From Synechococcus sp. CS-1330 (GTDB lineage: Bacteria > Cyanobacteriota > Cyanobacteriia > PCC-6307 > Cyanobiaceae), in assembly GCA_025128025.1 (NCBI GenBank), contig JAHLYR010000068.1, positions 124,001 to 188,000 on the forward strand: a stretch of DNA of 64,000 nucleotides, read 5' to 3'. The translations under genes were made by a program, and so were the position numbers. The notes under the pieces were generated by a model that did not search any database, had not been told where the DNA came from, and saw only the letters and a program-made list of their open reading frames with translations. Shown in pieces: positions 45,044 to 52,225 of this stretch (within the stretch, counting starts at the first letter, position 1; each line of letters starts with the position of its first letter).

Positions 45044-46241
45044 ACCGGAGCCCTACGACTGCGAAGTGCTTGTGGTGGGTGCTGGCCCTTCGGGTGCTGA
45101 GCTAGCCCGCCTGCTTGCCCAGGCTGGGGTTGATGTGCTGCTGGTTGATCGGCTTAAGCATCTGGGCCAGGCGGCTTTTAGTAGTGCGGCCCTGCCGCTT
45201 GAGACTCTCGATCGCTTTGGCATACCCGCTCACGTGGTGGCGGCGCGCTGGAGTGGTTGGCAGCTGGTGGGGCCAGGCGAGCAGCGGCGGCTGTGGAGCG
45301 CAGGCCAACCCCTCGGCGCCGTGCTCGATTTTGGCGCCCTGCGCCAGTGGCTAGCTGGTCAGGCCCAGGCCTGGGGCGCCCGCCTGCAGCTCGGCGTTAC
45401 GGCCCTTGGCTGGCATCAAGATGGCGCTGGCGTTTGCACCGTGGTGCGCGATGGCGCTGCTGGTCGCCGCCTGCTGCGCAGCCGCTGGCTGGTGGATGCC
45501 AGCGGCGAGGGCCGCGCCCTGATTGGCGAGCAGGCATCGCTGGCCGATCCGCTGGTGGCCGGCCTGGGGGTGGAGTGGTTGCTGCAGGTGGATCCCGAGC
45601 AGCACCGGCCCTGGGCAGACCGGCTCAGTTTCTTCCTTGGTAGCGACTGGGTGCGGCAGGGTTACGGCTGGGTATTTCCGATGGCACCTGGTCAGCTCAA
45701 GGTGGGGGTGTGCCGCTTGGCCGATCCCAGCCGTGCCCAGCCTGCGCTGGCTTTGGAGCTGGGCGCCTTGGTGCAGCGCTGCGGCCTAGGCCAAGCCGAG
45801 GTGCTCGATCGCCATGGGGGGCGCATTCGCAGCACGCTGCGGCGCCAGGAACCACACCGGCTGGGCAGGCTGCTCGGCCTAGGTGATGCGGTGAGCACGG
45901 CCAACCTGCTGGGTGGTGAGGGCATCCGCCACGCCCTAGCCAGTGCCCGGGTGCTGGCACCGCTGCTGCTGGAGGCCCTGGCCAAGCCAGCTGGCTCTGC
46001 GGGCCTAGATCAATACCCGAGCCTGTTGAGGCGGGAGCTGGGCTGGCGCTGGAGCCTGAGTGGCCGCCTAGCTAGGCGCACCTGGCTAGGCCTGGCTGAT
46101 GCCAGGGCCGATGCTCGCCTGGAGCGCCTGCTGGCTGGCTTGCAAACCCGGCGGGCGGAGGATCTCTCCGCCCTGTTGTTTGACTACCGCTTTGAGCGCT
46201 ATGGGCTTAAGGCGCTGCCCTACTTGCTGGGTTGGCGCTGA
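45033..46241 (+). CDS. Geranylgeranyl-reductase-like FAD oxidoreductase
   Basis: About 402 residues. The FAD-binding loop [21 protein letters not shown] is near the N-terminus, [16 protein letters not shown] is in the middle, and [29 protein letters not shown] is the second FAD motif of the GGR/COG0644 family. It could reduce isoprenoid chains or act on carotenoids. TTG at 45033 overlaps the dxs stop by 11 bases; GTG at 44988 is possible but would overlap by 56. The neighbourhood with dxs supports isoprenoid metabolism. Confidence 0.78.
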   Translation: MPSKPEPYDCEVLVVGAGPSGAELARLLAQAGVDVLLVDRLKHLGQAAFSSAALPLETLDRFGIPAHVVAARWSGWQLVGPGEQRRLWSAGQPLGAVLDFGALRQWLAGQAQAWGARLQLGVTALGWHQDGAGVCTVVRDGAAGRRLLRSRWLVDASGEGRALIGEQASLADPLVAGLGVEWLLQVDPEQHRPWADRLSFFLGSDWVRQGYGWVFPMAPGQLKVGVCRLADPSRAQPALALELGALVQRCGLGQAEVLDRHGGRIRSTLRRQEPHRLGRLLGLGDAVSTANLLGGEGIRHALASARVLAPLLLEALAKPAGSAGLDQYPSLLRRELGWRWSLSGRLARRTWLGLADARADARLERLLAGLQTRRAEDLSALLFDYRFERYGLKALPYLLGWR

Positions 46242-46265
46242 GCCCTGAGGGTGGAACCCAGGCCC

Positions 46266-46523
46266 TTAAACCACGCCGCGGGAGGCCAGGCCAAGGATGG
46301 CGCCCATGCCGAGGATGTGGCCGAGGCTCAAGGTGCCGAGCATGGCGCCGTGGCTGAAGCCGCCAAATAGGCCGGCGCTTGGCAGCTTCAGACCAACGTT
46401 TTGATGTTGGATCGTGGCCTTGCCCAGGGCGATGGCAATCACGTTGCAGACAATCATCACCAGCGCCACCTTGGGTGACCAGCTGATGGTGGCGGGAGCA
46501 AGGGCAAGGAGGGGAGCGATCAT
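46266..46523 (-). CDS. psaK: Photosystem I reaction centre subunit PsaK
   Basis: An 85-residue two-helix protein. SWSPKVALVMIVCNVIAIALGK is helix 1, and GLFGGFSHGAMLGTLSLGHILGMGAILGL helix 2, matching PsaK, which sits at the PSI periphery and takes part in antenna coupling. ATG at 46523 gives the usual length; a GTG 12 codons upstream exists. It is the last gene of a minus-strand chain, 55 bases after the receptor-channel gene. Confidence 0.9.
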   Translation of the reverse strand: MIAPLLALAPATISWSPKVALVMIVCNVIAIALGKATIQHQNVGLKLPSAGLFGGFSHGAMLGTLSLGHILGMGAILGLASRGVV

Positions 46524-46578
46524 GGAGCAGGTGCCAACGCCCCATCTTCCGGGCAGCACCGCCCCTGGATCACCCGGC

Positions 46579-47661
46579 TTAAGACTTGTTCATTGCCTGC
46601 TGCCGCAGCCGGGTGACTACGCCATCGCGCTTGAGCCTGCCAAGTGCTTCATTGATCCGGGTTTCCAGGTCATCGCTGATGCCTGGTGAGAGGGCAAATG
46701 CCTGGGATTGGGGGTTGAGGTTGCGCAGCGCCAGCCCGTAGCGCTTGTGGGGCAGTTGCTGCAGCAAAAAGTCGAGCTGGATGTCGTCGGCGAGCACCGC
46801 ATCCACGGCATCAGCCACCAGCAGGCTGTCGGCGCGGATCACCTGATCGAGCTCTCGCAGCTGAATCGGCGGCTGCAGGCCAGATGTGTTGAGTCTTTGC
46901 AGTAGGTCGTCGCTGACGGTGCCACGCCGCACGGCAACCCGCTGGCCGGCGAGATCGTTGAGGCTGCGGATGTGGCGGCTCGCCAATTCCTGGTTGCCCC
47001 GCACGACGTTCAAGGTGACGTAGCTGACCAGCAGCGAGGCAGTGATGATCCGCACCAAGTAGGCCAGGAAGACCAAGGTGTGGCCCCGTGAACTAACTAC
47101 CACGGTGTTTGTGCCAGGTCCGGTGGCTAGCACCTGAAAGATCAGGGCGAAGGCGCGTCGCGGCCCGATCTCCCAGCTGCTGGGCTTACTGCCGTTGCGC
47201 TCCACCTGCCAAACAGCCACGCTCAACAGGCCTATCAGCAGCACGTAGGCCAGCAGCAGCCTGATCAGATCAGGAGCCAGCAGGGCGCGCAGAAGGGAGC
47301 TGCCGAGTTCCAGCTGGTTGCGCTTGACCATCACCCCCAAGCCCGATTCCTGAAAGGGCAGGCTGAAGCGGTTCTGGCGGATGCGTTCTGGTGAGATGGT
47401 GATGCAGCCGATCGCAACGTCCAGTTCGTTGCGCTTGGTGGCCTCCAGCAGCTCGGTTGTGTTGTCAGCTGGCACCAGTACATAGGGGATCTGCTCCTGG
47501 TCGGCGACCTGTTGCCACAGTTCCACGGCCATGCCACTCCAGCTGCCCCGCTGGCGGTAGGAGCAGGGCTGGGAGCCATCCGCTACGCCAACCCTTAATA
47601 CCGGTGCAGCCTGGCTGGGCCCAGCGGCCAGGCTGACGGCGATCGCCAGAGGCCAGAGCAT
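46579..47661 (-). CDS. Ionotropic-glutamate-receptor-like channel (GluR0 topology) with atypical pore
   Basis: A 360-residue protein: a signal sequence (cleaved after SQAA), binding lobe S1 (VLRVGVADGSQPCSYRQRGS through SLPFQESGLGVMVKRNQ), helix 1 (LIRLLLAYVLLIGLLSVAVW), a pore-like re-entrant segment (RRAFALIFQVLATGPGTN, then TVVVSSRG), helix 2 (TLVFLAYLVRIITASLLVSYV), then lobe S2. This is the S1-M-P-M-S2 order of bacterial GluR0. The K+ filter TVGYG is not present; ATGPGTN stands in its place. The ligand is probably an amino acid or another small solute. The start shares one base with the DUF3593 stop. Confidence 0.8.
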   Translation of the reverse strand: MLWPLAIAVSLAAGPSQAAPVLRVGVADGSQPCSYRQRGSWSGMAVELWQQVADQEQIPYVLVPADNTTELLEATKRNELDVAIGCITISPERIRQNRFSLPFQESGLGVMVKRNQLELGSSLLRALLAPDLIRLLLAYVLLIGLLSVAVWQVERNGSKPSSWEIGPRRAFALIFQVLATGPGTNTVVVSSRGHTLVFLAYLVRIITASLLVSYVTLNVVRGNQELASRHIRSLNDLAGQRVAVRRGTVSDDLLQRLNTSGLQPPIQLRELDQVIRADSLLVADAVDAVLADDIQLDFLLQQLPHKRYGLALRNLNPQSQAFALSPGISDDLETRINEALGRLKRDGVVTRLRQQAMNKS

Positions 47662-47990
47662 CAGGATCGGGGCGGTTGGGCCGTGATCACGGCGCCGATG
47701 CCGCTGAAGCCAAGCACCACCAGCAGGTTGGAGATCGTGAGCAGCGATTCAGCTCCCCCATGCAGGGGATCCACATTGGCCAGCAGCTCGCCGTAGCGCA
47801 GTTGGGCCACGATGGCGGCGGCAATCGTGACGGCCACAAACACCAGGGTGAATTGAAAACCCCGCAGGGCCAGCTTGGGGAACCCCTCAATCCGCCCTGC
47901 CCACCAAAGGAAGGCCAGATAGGGGAGTAGCGACAGCACGAACAAAGGAGTGGGGTCTATGCCGGCAAGCCAGCGGAGGGGACCGCTCAT
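47661..47990 (-). CDS. DUF3593 membrane protein
   Basis: A 109-residue protein with three helices. It starts MSGPLRWLAGIDPTPLFVLS, then LLPYLAFLWWAGRIEGFPKLALRGFQFTLVFVAVTI, matching DUF3593, a family of cyanobacteria and plastids with no known role. It overlaps the DUF2499 gene by 4 bases and the receptor-channel gene by 1 base, so it is coupled on both sides. Confidence 0.78.
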   Translation of the reverse strand: MSGPLRWLAGIDPTPLFVLSLLPYLAFLWWAGRIEGFPKLALRGFQFTLVFVAVTIAAAIVAQLRYGELLANVDPLHGGAESLLTISNLLVVLGFSGIGAVITAQPPRS

Positions 47991-48292
47991 GGGGCCGCCT
48001 GCCGCTGTTGACGCAGCAGGTTCCAGGCTGCCAATGCCAGGGCGGCGTTGCCAATGGTGGTGAGGCCCGCCTGAAACACCACCAGGCCCTGCAGGTTTGG
48101 GCTGTTGTCAAACAAATGCCAGGTGCAGGCAGCCATGGCGCTCACCAAGGCCGGCAACATTGCCAGGCTCAACCAACGCCAACCGCCCTCCCGGCGAGTC
48201 ACACCCAGGCGCTGCACGGCCACCATCGCAACCACCCACTCGAGCACCGAGGTGACGTGAATCCACCAGGTGGGTAGGGAGAGGGCATGCAT
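47987..48292 (-). CDS. DUF2499 (Ycf49-like) membrane protein
   Basis: A 101-residue protein with three helices: LPTWWIHVTSVLEWVVAMVAV, WLSLAMLPALVSAMAACTWHLFDN and LVVFQAGLTTIGNAALALAAWNLL. The HLFDN and ...GLTTIGN patterns fit DUF2499, which I recall as Ycf49-like. It is usually paired with DUF3593, as here. The LysR gene ends 4 bases upstream. Confidence 0.78.
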   Translation of the reverse strand: MHALSLPTWWIHVTSVLEWVVAMVAVQRLGVTRREGGWRWLSLAMLPALVSAMAACTWHLFDNSPNLQGLVVFQAGLTTIGNAALALAAWNLLRQQRQAAP

Positions 48293-48296
48293 GGGG

Positions 48297-49163
48297 TCAG
48301 AGCAGGGGCGTGAGCTTCTCTTCGGAGCGTGACACGTCCTGGATGCGGTGCCGCAGGGTGTCGACCAGTTCGGCAATGGCCGGTGCGTTTCGGTTGTCGT
48401 GCAGCACCACCAGGCTCTCGACGTAATGGGAGGGCACGGCTACATCGAGCTCAACCACCGGCAGGGTGGTTCGCAGGGTCTTGAGTATCAGGCTATTGGC
48501 GAAGTACACGGCCTCTTTCTGGCTTTGTCCAGCAACGGCGTAGGCCTGCTCTGGCTGGAAGTGATGCTGGAAGAAGTTTTGGATGAACAGCTTCTGGGCG
48601 CGGGGATTGAACGGGAAGGTCGCGATTTGGCAGCAAGAGCCGATGTCCAGGCGAGTGGGCTTGGAAATATCACCTACGCGGGAGTCCGCCGTGGTTACCA
48701 GATGGATTGGCGAGTGGTAGAGGTCGAAACAGGTGAAGCGATGGTCGTCGCTGGACGGTCGTTCGGGCAGGGTTGCTAGGCAGGCGTCGACCACCCGCGC
48801 CTTCAGCAGGTCCAGGCAGTGGTGGGGCGACCCCGGCCCGTCGCTGGGGTTGATGATCCAGCCCTGGGGCAGCGGCCTCAGCAGGTGGTCGTGACTCCAG
48901 GCCGGAGCCTGCAGTCGCAGGGGGCGGTTGCGATGGATTCGATTTACTTGGTGTACCTCTCTCTCCATTTGCACCAGGAGGGAATTTCCACTCAGGTGCC
49001 ACTGGGCGCCTCTGCGTTGCAGCTTGAGGCCGAAGCTGGACTCGGCCTGACGGATCCGCCGGGACACCGTGCTCTGATTGCAGCGGGCCCGTTCTCCAGC
49101 CAGGGCACCACTCCCTAGCCAGATCAACAGATCCAGAGCTTCCAGTGTCTCAACGGTGACCAT
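48297..49163 (-). CDS. LysR-type transcriptional regulator
   Basis: A 288-residue regulator. The N-terminal winged helix is LEALDLLIWLGSGALAGERARCNQSTVSRRIRQAESSFGLKLQRRG. The rest is a periplasmic-binding-like effector domain that is more divergent than usual (CLDLLKARVVDACLATLPERP, IHLVTTADSRVGDIS). The start at 49163 is the first codon of the HTH; the frame open further upstream lies in the sulfotransferase gene. It sits in the middle of an apparent operon instead of diverging from its target, which is uncommon for this family. Confidence 0.8.
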   Translation of the reverse strand: MVTVETLEALDLLIWLGSGALAGERARCNQSTVSRRIRQAESSFGLKLQRRGAQWHLSGNSLLVQMEREVHQVNRIHRNRPLRLQAPAWSHDHLLRPLPQGWIINPSDGPGSPHHCLDLLKARVVDACLATLPERPSSDDHRFTCFDLYHSPIHLVTTADSRVGDISKPTRLDIGSCCQIATFPFNPRAQKLFIQNFFQHHFQPEQAYAVAGQSQKEAVYFANSLILKTLRTTLPVVELDVAVPSHYVESLVVLHDNRNAPAIAELVDTLRHRIQDVSRSEEKLTPLL

Positions 49164-49168
49164 CGCGC

Positions 49169-50122
49169 CTAGCCATCCACCGTGGGCAGTTGTTGATCGC
49201 AGCTTCGATGGAGCCAGCGGTGGCAGTCGGGGCTGAGGGCGTTGCGGCTCACCCGCTCGTACGCCTCCAGCTGCTCCGGCCGCAGCACCCCCCGCCAACG
49301 CCCGTTGGTACCCCGGTAGAGGAAGGATTCCGCGCCCCCCTTCCAGAGACGCCCCCCGCAGGGCACATAGGTGGCGCTGCGCCGCCGCATGGCTTGGAAG
49401 TCGACGGCGGCACACACCATTTCTAAGCGCTCCGGGTCGAGGTCGATGCCCAGGAAGCTGGCGATCCGCTGCACCTGAGCTATGAGATCGGCCTTGAGGT
49501 CGTTGTAGTGGAGCAAGAGAATGTTGGATTGCTGGTGGTGATCCCACCAAGACTGCACGTTGTGAAAGAACGACCAGTAGGGCCACCCATCTTGCTCCCA
49601 GTCCAGCCAGCCGCGCTGCAGCCAGTCATCAAAGAAGGTGTGCACATCGGCGGGGGGGTGCGGAAAGGTATCTCCCTGTTCATTGGGAATCTGGTTGACT
49701 AGATGGTGGGCTTCGTCACTCCAGTTAAAGTAATGATTCCAGAGCGACATCGCCACATCCCGTCCATCGCGGGCGATATATAAAAACGAGCGTTTCTGGT
49801 CCCAGGGCAAGGCATCCAGGGGCAGATGGCTCTTGATGAAGCGTCGGTGGCGTTGCTGCTCCAGGGTTTGCTGCAGGGATTCAAGATCGTGATAATTCGC
49901 CTCCAGCCAGGGAGAGAGCTCTGCCAGCGAGGCGGGCAATTCCCCCTCAAATAGCAAATGGGCCACGATCGACTGCAGCCAAGTGGTGCCGCTCTTGTAC
50001 GGACTGGCGATGATGATGTCGTCGTCGCGCGGGTTCAGCCCATTCCAGCGCTGGCTATCGAAGTGGTGATTGCGGATGCGGCGCGTGCACTGCGGGTCAG
50101 GGCATCGCGGGTCGGTGCTCAC
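49169..50122 (-). CDS. PAPS-dependent sulfotransferase
   Basis: A 317-residue sulfotransferase of the cytosolic (aryl/hydroxysteroid) type. The PAPS 5'-phosphosulfate loop is SPYKSGTTWLQSI (residues 40-52), the 3'-phosphate motif is YIARDGRDVAMSLWNHY, and the C-terminal RGTNGRWRGVL corresponds to the RKGxxGDWK motif. FIKSHLPLDALPW holds the usual catalytic-region histidine. The acceptor is unknown; polysaccharide, lipid or a small alcohol are options. It heads the minus-strand chain and diverges from csaB across 53 bases. Confidence 0.88.
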   Translation of the reverse strand: MSTDPRCPDPQCTRRIRNHHFDSQRWNGLNPRDDDIIIASPYKSGTTWLQSIVAHLLFEGELPASLAELSPWLEANYHDLESLQQTLEQQRHRRFIKSHLPLDALPWDQKRSFLYIARDGRDVAMSLWNHYFNWSDEAHHLVNQIPNEQGDTFPHPPADVHTFFDDWLQRGWLDWEQDGWPYWSFFHNVQSWWDHHQQSNILLLHYNDLKADLIAQVQRIASFLGIDLDPERLEMVCAAVDFQAMRRRSATYVPCGGRLWKGGAESFLYRGTNGRWRGVLRPEQLEAYERVSRNALSPDCHRWLHRSCDQQLPTVDG

Positions 50123-50175
50123 TAAATCGCAACAGCGGAAAAGCTGCGGATAAGTTAGGTAGGCTGAAAGACTAA

Positions 50176-51276
50176 TTGGGTGCTTTCGAGCGGTCTGTGG
50201 TAGTTACCCGCCAGGAGATTTCAGTACCGCTGCGGCGGGTGCTGCTCTGCGGATACTACGGCGAGCACAACCTCGGGGATGATGCTCTGCTGGAGGTGCT
50301 GCTGAGCCAGTTGCCTCCGGGTTGCCAGGCCACGGTCACAGCCCATGACGCCGCCCTCGTGCGTCAGCGCTTCGGCGTTGATACGGTGCCGCGCCGCAGC
50401 CTGCCCCTGGTGCTCAAGGCCCTGCGGCGCTGCCGGGCCCTGGTGCTTGGTGGCGGCAGCTTGCTGCAGGATTCCACCAGTTTCCAAAGCCTGCTCTATT
50501 ACGCAGCCCTGATTGTTGCGGCCCGGCTGGAGGGCAAACCTGTGCTGCTCTGGGGTCAGGGGCTGGGGCCCCTGCAGCGTCGGCGCAGCCGCTTGCTGGT
50601 GGGCCGCCTGCTGCGTCTGGCAACGGCTGTGAGCTGGCGCGACCCGGAGTCGGCGGCTCTGGCCAGGAGCCTGGGGCGTGAGGGACCCGTGGGCAGCGAT
50701 CCCGTCTGGGCCCTAGCGCCTCAGCAATGGCGCGGTAGGGGCGGCCCCCTGGTGCTTTGCTTCCGCCCCACCCGCCAGTTGCAGGGTTCAGCCTGGAGGT
50801 CCTATTTGGCAGCTCTAGATCAGTTGGCGACTCGCCATGACAGGGAGGTGATCTGGCTGCCTTTCCACGCCAACCAGGACCGGGGCCTACTCGAGCAGCT
50901 GCGCCGCGAGCAGTTGCTGCCGCCAGGACTGGCAGCCCGCAGTCGGGAGGTGCTGGCTGAGCGGCCCCAGGAGGCGATGGCCATATGCAGCGGCGCTGGC
51001 TTAGTGGTGGCGATGCGGCTGCACGGGCTGATCCTGGCAGCCCTTTCCGGTGCGCCCTGCGCCGCCCTCAGCTACGACCCCAAGGTGGCTGCCGCCGCCG
51101 CCAACCTGGGCTGCCCCTGCCACAGCCTGGACGCGCCGCCATCGCCAGCAATGCTGGCCGGCTGGGATGGGGCGCTCGACACCCCGCCGCCCGCTTCCCG
51201 GTTGCTGGAGCTGCGTCAGCAGAGCGAAGTACACCAGCAAGTATTTGCATGTCTGGACCCACTGGCTGGTTTATGA
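50176..51276 (+). CDS. csaB: Polysaccharide pyruvyl transferase CsaB
   Basis: A 366-residue pyruvyl transferase. LLCGYYGEHNLGDDALLEVLL near the start, ALVLGGGSLLQDSTSFQSLLYYAALI, LLWGQGLGPLQRRRSRLLV and AMRLHGLILAALSGAPCAALSYDPKV match CsaB. The enzyme adds ketal-pyruvate to cell-wall polysaccharide, creating the negative charge that anchors S-layer (SLH) proteins. TTG at 50176 or a GTG about 7-9 codons later may be the start. Together with the divergent sulfotransferase this suggests surface-polymer charge modification. Confidence 0.87.
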   Translation: MGAFERSVVVTRQEISVPLRRVLLCGYYGEHNLGDDALLEVLLSQLPPGCQATVTAHDAALVRQRFGVDTVPRRSLPLVLKALRRCRALVLGGGSLLQDSTSFQSLLYYAALIVAARLEGKPVLLWGQGLGPLQRRRSRLLVGRLLRLATAVSWRDPESAALARSLGREGPVGSDPVWALAPQQWRGRGGPLVLCFRPTRQLQGSAWRSYLAALDQLATRHDREVIWLPFHANQDRGLLEQLRREQLLPPGLAARSREVLAERPQEAMAICSGAGLVVAMRLHGLILAALSGAPCAALSYDPKVAAAAANLGCPCHSLDAPPSPAMLAGWDGALDTPPPASRLLELRQQSEVHQQVFACLDPLAGL

Positions 51277-51300
51277 CCTATCGGCTGCGTTGACGCCCGA

Positions 51301-51879
51301 TCAGCTGGCCTGAAACTGCTGCAAGGCGCTGAGCACTTCGGAGCTGTGGCCGCTGGGACGCACCGCCACCCAAGTGGAGCGCAATATGCCTGAGGGGTCG
51401 ATCAGGAATGTGTGGCGCTGAGAGAAAGGTGCAATCCAGCTGCCGTAGGCGCGGCTCACAGTGCCAGCTGGATCAGACAGCAAGGGAAAGGCCAGCCCTT
51501 CGCTGCTGCAGAAATCGGCGTGGGATTCGGCGTCATCAGCGCTCACCCCAACCACGGCCGCATTGGCGGAACTGAAGCTGGCCAGGTCTTTTTGAAAACC
51601 CCGGGCTTCGATCGTGCAGCCGCCGGTGAAATCACGGGGATAGAAGTAGAGCACCAACCATTTGCCCTGGAAGTCGGCCAAATTCAACCGGGTAGGCACG
51701 GCTTCACCACCGGCTGCTGGCGCAATGCCGGCTAGGTCGAAATCAGGGGCGGATTGGTTGAGAGCAGGAAGAGTGCCTCCCAAAGCAAAAGCCTGTCGGC
51801 TAGACGCCAACAGGCTTGTAGCACCCGCTGTTGCGGGCAGAAGAGCAGCAAGGCCCTGCAGGACTGCCCGACGCCGCAT
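51301..51879 (-). CDS. Exported PrxQ/BCP-type peroxiredoxin
   Basis: A 192-residue peroxiredoxin. The N-terminus RRRAVLQGLAALLPATAGAT looks like a twin-arginine signal, with cleavage near AFALGG. The peroxidatic cysteine is Cys88 in YPRDFTGGCTIEARGFQKDL. In typical PrxQ a resolving cysteine stands five residues later, where this protein has arginine; another cysteine in HADFCSSEG may substitute. It likely detoxifies peroxides in the periplasm or thylakoid lumen. rpmB starts upstream on the same strand and ends 7 bases before it. Confidence 0.87.
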   Translation of the reverse strand: MRRRAVLQGLAALLPATAGATSLLASSRQAFALGGTLPALNQSAPDFDLAGIAPAAGGEAVPTRLNLADFQGKWLVLYFYPRDFTGGCTIEARGFQKDLASFSSANAAVVGVSADDAESHADFCSSEGLAFPLLSDPAGTVSRAYGSWIAPFSQRHTFLIDPSGILRSTWVAVRPSGHSSEVLSALQQFQAS

Positions 51880-51886
51880 CGCAGGC

Positions 51887-52123
51887 TCAGATTTTGGCCA
51901 GGTTGACGCCCAGTTCTTTGGCGTAAGCGCCCAGGCCCTTCTTCTGGATGGTTTTCAGAGCGCGGGTGGAGACGCGCAGCTTGATAAAGCGGTTGCCTTC
52001 GGCCCACCACAGACGTCGCTCTTGCAGATTCACCTGCTGGAGCTTCTTGGTACGCACGTGGGAGTGCGAGACGGCCATGCCGTTGTTGGCGCGCTTGCCG
52101 GTGAGCTGGCAGACCCGAGACAT
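51887..52123 (-). CDS. rpmB: 50S ribosomal protein L28
   Basis: A 78-residue L28: [20 protein letters not shown], then [33 protein letters not shown]. Length and sequence are standard for bacterial L28. An open frame continues upstream but has no ribosomal similarity. The peroxiredoxin follows 7 bases downstream. Confidence 0.96.
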   Translation of the reverse strand: MSRVCQLTGKRANNGMAVSHSHVRTKKLQQVNLQERRLWWAEGNRFIKLRVSTRALKTIQKKGLGAYAKELGVNLAKI

Positions 52124-52225
52124 GACCGATTTCCGAAACGACTTGCAGGCACTAGGCCCAAGCAAACATCCTACCAAAGGGCAGATCCAGCCTGGGCCTG
52201 GCCTGCCGCTTGCTGCCGGAGGGAG

